This document shows positions 60,261-64,000 of a stretch of 64,000 nucleotides of DNA, piece by piece. This DNA comes from JAENVU01 sp964544295 (GTDB taxonomy: Bacteria > Actinomycetota > Acidimicrobiia > IMCC26256 > JAENVU01). Where the stretch lies: assembly GCA_964544295.1 (NCBI GenBank), contig CAZJBJ010000001.1, forward strand, positions 1 to 64,000, written 5' to 3'. The notes under the pieces are model-generated. The model was given only the letters and a program-made list of their open reading frames with translations, was not told the origin of the DNA and did not search any database. Numbering within the stretch: the stretch's first letter is position 1; each line of letters starts with the position of its first letter. Made by a program: the position numbers and the translations under genes.

Positions 60261-61427
60261 TCACACCACTTCGATGCCGTCGGGTTTGATCACTCGGAAC
60301 TCCGCGCCGTCGAACGCGGCGGTCCATCCGGGTTGATGCACCACGTGGTGATGGTGGTCGCAGAGCAACACCAGGTTCGCCTGATCGGTCGGACCGCCGT
60401 GTCTCCAGAACTGCACGTGGTGGGCATCGCACCAACCGGGCGGTCGACCACATCCGGGGTATCGGCACCCACCGTCACGCACCACGAGCGCCTTGCGGAG
60501 CGTGGAGGAAACCGTCCGGCGCTCGCGGCCGACGTCCATCGGCAGCCCCGCCGGTCCGGTGACCACGCGCGTGACCGAGCAGTCGCACAACAACCGTTCG
60601 ACGTCGGAACGGTGGACGACGCCGGTGTACTCGGCGTCCATCCGACCGAACTCGTCGTTCGTGAGCGTGCGCCAGTCGATCACCATCGTCACCGACGGCC
60701 TCGCGCGGCTCGGGCCATCCGGCCCCATGCCGCCCAGCTGTGCCATCGCGAGTTCGGCCATCCGCACCAACGCGTCGGCCCGCCGCCGCGCCGCGGTCCG
60801 GCGATCATCCGGCGTGGGCGGGTCGGTCAGCGTATGAATCGCGTGCACCACCGTCTCGGCGGCCGCCGACGAGAGATCGCCGTTCAGGATCGTGCGGCCG
60901 CCGGCGGTGGCGGAGATCGTCACGCCGTCGTGATCGCGCGGCTCGGTGCCATCGGCCTGCGCGCAGTTGCGGAAGCGGGCACACATGCGCCCCAGCTCGC
61001 GCAGCTTCCCGGCGCGGGCGACATCCAGGAGCAGCGGCTCGATCGCTCGCAACGTGGCGTCGTGACCCTCGACCCGTGCGCCGGTCATCACCCGCGCGGC
61101 ACCCGACGAGATCTCACCGTCGCGCCACGCGCGCCCCGTCTCGGCCAAGACCTCACACAGTTCGCCCGCCTCGATCGCGGCACGCGCATCGCCTTCCCGC
61201 ATCCCGGTGTGACGCCGCAGCCAGGCCGCGGTCGATGGTGACCCGTCGGCCGCGCCGATCCCTCGCCGGTGTCCCGCGACGACGAACCGGGCGAAGCGTG
61301 CTTCCAGGCGGTCGAGGTGCGCGCGCATCGTGATGAGCTCCGCGGCGATCCCGGCATCCGAGTAGTCAGCAGGATCGTCGTCGACGGCGACATCCACGAG
61401 GGCGCGATCAACCAAGACTGACGACAC
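60261..61427 (-). CDS. DUF222/HNH endonuclease family protein
   Basis: 388 residues from GTG 61427, which has gggggaggtgtcctc upstream; GTG 61472 would add 15 residues. The N-terminal DUF222 domain includes MRAHLDRLEARFARFVVAGHRR and STAAWLRRHTGM. The C-terminal HNH domain has CRYPGCGRPPGWCDAHHVQFWRHGGPTDQANLVLLCDHHHHVVHQPGW with its zinc cysteines and catalytic His. This is the multi-copy 13E12-type family common in actinobacteria and possibly mobile. Its promoter is unusually consensus-like for this genome. Confidence 0.94.
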   Translation of the reverse strand: MSSVLVDRALVDVAVDDDPADYSDAGIAAELITMRAHLDRLEARFARFVVAGHRRGIGAADGSPSTAAWLRRHTGMREGDARAAIEAGELCEVLAETGRAWRDGEISSGAARVMTGARVEGHDATLRAIEPLLLDVARAGKLRELGRMCARFRNCAQADGTEPRDHDGVTISATAGGRTILNGDLSSAAAETVVHAIHTLTDPPTPDDRRTAARRRADALVRMAELAMAQLGGMGPDGPSRARPSVTMVIDWRTLTNDEFGRMDAEYTGVVHRSDVERLLCDCSVTRVVTGPAGLPMDVGRERRTVSSTLRKALVVRDGGCRYPGCGRPPGWCDAHHVQFWRHGGPTDQANLVLLCDHHHHVVHQPGWTAAFDGAEFRVIKPDGIEVV

Positions 61428-61531
61428 GAGGACACCTCCCCCACCAACGGGTGAACGGGTCTGGGCTTCCACCGGAACGAGACGTTCGGACCCGAAAGCG
61501 AGGTCCGAACGGGGGAAGTTACGTGCCTGTC

Positions 61532-61560
61532 ATTCTACGCAAAATGCATCGCCGTGTCAA
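61532..61560 (-). promoter_or_regulatory. Consensus sigma-70-type promoter of the DUF222/HNH gene
   Basis: On the minus strand: TTGACA (61555-61560) and TAGAAT (61532-61537) with a 17-base spacer, the textbook optimum. Transcription should start near 61525, about 98 bases before GTG 61427. A near-perfect inverted repeat, cgaaaaccc (61562-61570) with gggattttcg (61581-61590), abuts the -35 in an AT-rich patch. Confidence 0.75.
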
Positions 61561-61613
61561 CCGAAAACCCAATATTTTCAGGGATTTTCGCGCATTCTTG
61601 CGTCAGGAACCGG

Positions 61614-64000
61614 TCACCGGAAATCGCGGGATTTCAACGCGTCGGCCAGGGTCAGCGGCAGCGCCTCGATGCGTTGGGCCAGCAGGTTCGTCACCCCTTG
61701 GTGGCGCTCGAGCAGACCCCGCACCCGCAACGCCGGCGCGCCCCGCGCCACCGTGCGGTAGCGCTTCCACACCCCCGGCGGACAGATCACGTTGGTGAGC
61801 CCGGTCTCGTCCTCGAGGTTCAGGAACACCGTGCCCTTCGCGGTCTCGGGTTGTTGACGATGCGTCACGATGCCCGCCACCTCGACGATCGAACGCGCCG
61901 GTAACGACCGCAGCGCGAACGACGTCACCACTCCCCGCTCGGTGAGCTCGGCCCGGACGAACTCGGTGGGATGGCGACCGGGCGACATGCCGGTGGCCCA
62001 GAGATCCGCAGCGGTCTCCTCGATCGCGTTCATGCCCGGTAACGCCGGAGCCTCGACCCCGACCGCGGTGTGAGGCAGGTGTCCCGGTCGCGCGTCGCGC
62101 AATGCACCCGCAGCCCAGAGGCCGGCCCGCCGGTCGATGTCGAAGCAGGCGAACACCCCGGCCGTCGCGAGCGACTCCATCGCGTCGACGGGGGCCTCGG
62201 TGCGACGCGCGAAGTCCTCGAGATCGCGGAACGGCGCGATCTCGCGTTCGGCGTCGATCCGATCCAGTAACGCACTCGACAGACCCCGCACGTACCGCAG
62301 TCCGATCCGCATCGCGTGAATCGACGGATCCGCGTGCCACCCCGGTTGCGGCTGGCCGATCGGTGCGTCCGGCACCACCGCCGAGCGCGGTTCGAGCGTG
62401 CAGTCGCGCCGCGACCGTTCGAGGCACGGCCCCACCACCTCCACCCCGTGGCGACGGGCGTCGCGCACCAACGTGTGGGGTGAATAGAAGCCCATCGGTT
62501 GCGCGTTCAGGAGCGCGCACGCGAACTCGGCCGGGTGGTGCAGCTTGATCCACGCACTGGCGTACACGAGGTACGCGAACGACACCGAGTGACTCTCGGG
62601 GAACCCGAAACTGGCGAACGCTTCGAGCTTGAACGCGATCTCCGTCGCGGTCTCACCGGTGATGCCCCGCTCGGCCATCCCGCTCATGAGCCGGTCCCGC
62701 ATCCGGGCCATGCGGGCCTTCGACCGTTTCGAGCCCATGGCCTGACGGAGTTGATCGGCCTCCCCCGCGCTGAACCCGGCCGCGTCGATCGCCATCTGCA
62801 TGAGTTGCTCCTGGAACAACGGGATCCCCAATGTCTTGCGCAGACACGGCTCCAACAACGGGTGGGGATAGGTCACCTCCTCCTCGCCGTTGCGTCGCCG
62901 CAGGTACGGGTGCACCGACCCGCCCTGGATGGGACCGGGCCGGATCAACGCGACCTCGACGACGAGGTCGTAGAAGTTCTCGGGTCGCAACCGCGGCAGG
63001 GTGGCCATCTGCGCGCGGCTCTCCACCTGGAACACACCGATCGTGTCCGCCGCGCTCAACAGGTCGTACACCTCGGGTTCCTGGGGGATGGTGGCGAGGT
63101 CGATGTCGATGCCCTCGTGCTCGCGGACGAGGTCCACCGCGAGATGCAACATCGTGAGCATCCCCAGACCGAGCAGGTCGAACTTCACCAACCCCGCCGC
63201 CGCGCAGTCGTCCTTGTCCCACTGGAGCACCGAACGGTTCTCCATCCGGGCCCACTCCACCGGGCAGCACTCCACCAACGGTCGGTCGGCCATCACCATG
63301 CCCCCCGAATGGATCCCGAGGTGCCGCGGGAAATCCTGCACGGCGTCGGCGAGTTGCAACACCAACTCCGGTACCGGTGGCGCGTCGTCGCTCTCACGGA
63401 AGTCGTCGAACGCACCCTCGCGGGAGCGCCACCGGTCGATCCACCGGGTGAGCGCATCGGCGTGACCGGGTGAGAGACCGGCGACCTTGGCCATCTCGCG
63501 CAGCGCCGAACGTGGCCGGTACGTGATGACGTTCGCCACCTGCGCGGCACGATCGCGCCCGTACTTCTCGTAGACGTACTGGATCACTTCCTCGCGCCGC
63601 TGGTGTTCGATGTCCAGATCGATGTCGGGCGGACCATCGCGTTCGGTCGAGAGGAACCGTTCGAACAACAATCCGAGCGCGACCGCGTCGGCCTTCGTGA
63701 CCCCGAGCGCGTAACAGACCGCGCTGTTCGCCGCGCTCCCCCGCCCCTGGCAGTAGATGTCCTGCGTGCGGCAGAAGTCGACGATGTCGTGCATCAGGAG
63801 GAAGTACCCGGGGAACCCCATCTGCTCGATCACCCCGAGCTCGTACTCGATCTGACGCATCGCCTGCTCGTACTGGGGATGGGTCGACGGGTAGTACACC
63901 GACGCGCCGCGCCGGGTGAGCTCCCGCAACCAGCTCATGTCGGTGTGACCCTCGGGCACCGGATAGTCGGGCAGGTTCGGGACCGCGACCTTCAGGTCGA
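61614..64000 (-). CDS. dnaE2: Error-prone DNA polymerase DnaE2 (partial, N-terminus beyond window)
   Basis: About 795 C-terminal residues are visible; the frame runs unbroken off the right edge. The palm has PDIDLDIEHQRREEVIQYVYEKYGRDRAAQVANVITYRPRSA with the catalytic Asp pair, and FQVESRAQMATLPRLRPENFYDLVVEVALIRPGPIQGGSVHPYLRR is characteristic of the DnaE2 subfamily. An OB-fold region ends the protein (VEVAGIVTHRQQPETAKGTVFLNLEDETG). The subfamily is a DNA-damage-inducible polymerase used with ImuA/ImuB in translesion mutagenesis; those partners would lie to the right. A GTG at 63959 is internal, not the start. Confidence 0.96.
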   Translation of the reverse strand, partial: DLKVAVPNLPDYPVPEGHTDMSWLRELTRRGASVYYPSTHPQYEQAMRQIEYELGVIEQMGFPGYFLLMHDIVDFCRTQDIYCQGRGSAANSAVCYALGVTKADAVALGLLFERFLSTERDGPPDIDLDIEHQRREEVIQYVYEKYGRDRAAQVANVITYRPRSALREMAKVAGLSPGHADALTRWIDRWRSREGAFDDFRESDDAPPVPELVLQLADAVQDFPRHLGIHSGGMVMADRPLVECCPVEWARMENRSVLQWDKDDCAAAGLVKFDLLGLGMLTMLHLAVDLVREHEGIDIDLATIPQEPEVYDLLSAADTIGVFQVESRAQMATLPRLRPENFYDLVVEVALIRPGPIQGGSVHPYLRRRNGEEEVTYPHPLLEPCLRKTLGIPLFQEQLMQMAIDAAGFSAGEADQLRQAMGSKRSKARMARMRDRLMSGMAERGITGETATEIAFKLEAFASFGFPESHSVSFAYLVYASAWIKLHHPAEFACALLNAQPMGFYSPHTLVRDARRHGVEVVGPCLERSRRDCTLEPRSAVVPDAPIGQPQPGWHADPSIHAMRIGLRYVRGLSSALLDRIDAEREIAPFRDLEDFARRTEAPVDAMESLATAGVFACFDIDRRAGLWAAGALRDARPGHLPHTAVGVEAPALPGMNAIEETAADLWATGMSPGRHPTEFVRAELTERGVVTSFALRSLPARSIVEVAGIVTHRQQPETAKGTVFLNLEDETGLTNVICPPGVWKRYRTVARGAPALRVRGLLERHQGVTNLLAQRIEALPLTLADALKSRDFR

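Overview
This is a high-GC, gene-dense bacterial chromosome segment, almost certainly from an actinobacterium. The mycothiol-conjugate amidase (mca), two LLM-type (F420/flavin) oxidoreductases, a WS/DGAT acyltransferase, a DnaE2 polymerase, a DUF222/HNH gene and the wealth of acyl-CoA enzymes fit Actinomycetota. The overall flavour suggests class Acidimicrobiia, but that placement is an inference. A run of exactly 100 N at 54088-54187 shows this is a scaffolded draft assembly. No rRNA, tRNA, CRISPR array, IS element or prophage was found, and no intergenic stretch exceeds about 215 bases.

Layout. 0-4.3 kb: the tail of an unknown gene, a membrane-anchored thermonuclease, purK, two Pro/Ala-rich exported proteins and a haem-binding ferric-reductase-like membrane protein. 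4.3-12.6 kb: a CaiB/BaiF CoA-transferase, an SMP-30-like protein, a CrtC/AttH-like protein, a phytanoyl-CoA dioxygenase, a methyltransferase coupled to a cyclic-nucleotide-binding protein, a kinase-DUF6285 fusion, xthA and a small membrane protein, closed by a strong terminator. 12.6-22.5 kb: etfA/etfB, a geranylgeranyl-reductase-like flavoprotein, a zinc dehydrogenase, a 52-base perfect inverted repeat, an ABC/FtsX export operon, an acyl-CoA carboxylase beta subunit and an unassigned 2OG-oxygenase-like protein. 22.6-30.5 kb: a Tat-exported phosphoesterase, an LLM oxidoreductase, an alpha/beta hydrolase, a compositionally distinct lipoprotein, an APH-like kinase and a DUF4331/TPR pair with hairpins around it. 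30.6-42.8 kb: a diiron ferritin-like protein, a membrane/exported pair, an SDR, a second LLM enzyme, an AbiEi/DUF559 gene bracketed by 43-bp repeats, a RecB-like nuclease, PAP2, WS/DGAT, a quinone oxidoreductase, a thiolase and a YdjC deacetylase. 42.8-51 kb: a minus-strand run of a pentapeptide-repeat/haloperoxidase fusion, a CRTAC1 protein, SCP2, mca, an adenylate cyclase and an acyl-CoA dehydrogenase. 51-64 kb: VanW, a repeat-containing exported protein split by the gap, a cupredoxin-laccase fusion, a CtpE-like P-type ATPase, a diguanylate cyclase, DUF222/HNH and dnaE2, which is cut by the window edge.

How the genes work together. The dominant theme is acyl-CoA, lipid and isoprenoid metabolism: activation and epimerisation (CoA-transferase), alpha-oxidation (PhyH), beta-oxidation (acyl-CoA dehydrogenase, thiolase, ETF as electron acceptor), carboxylation, lipid transfer (SCP2) and storage (WS/DGAT). 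The genes are scattered rather than forming one operon. A second theme is export and redox chemistry at the cell surface (ferric-reductase-like, laccase, haloperoxidase-like, CRTAC1, DUF4331, VanW).

Structural signal. At least fourteen genes have a TANNNT-like hexamer only 6-8 bases before the start codon and no Shine-Dalgarno sequence, which points to widespread leaderless transcription. The most unusual loci are the 43-bp repeats around the AbiEi/DUF559 gene, the three-domain pentapeptide/haloperoxidase fusion coupled to a CRTAC1 gene, the 22-bp-arm palindrome and the 49-residue repeat protein interrupted by the assembly gap.
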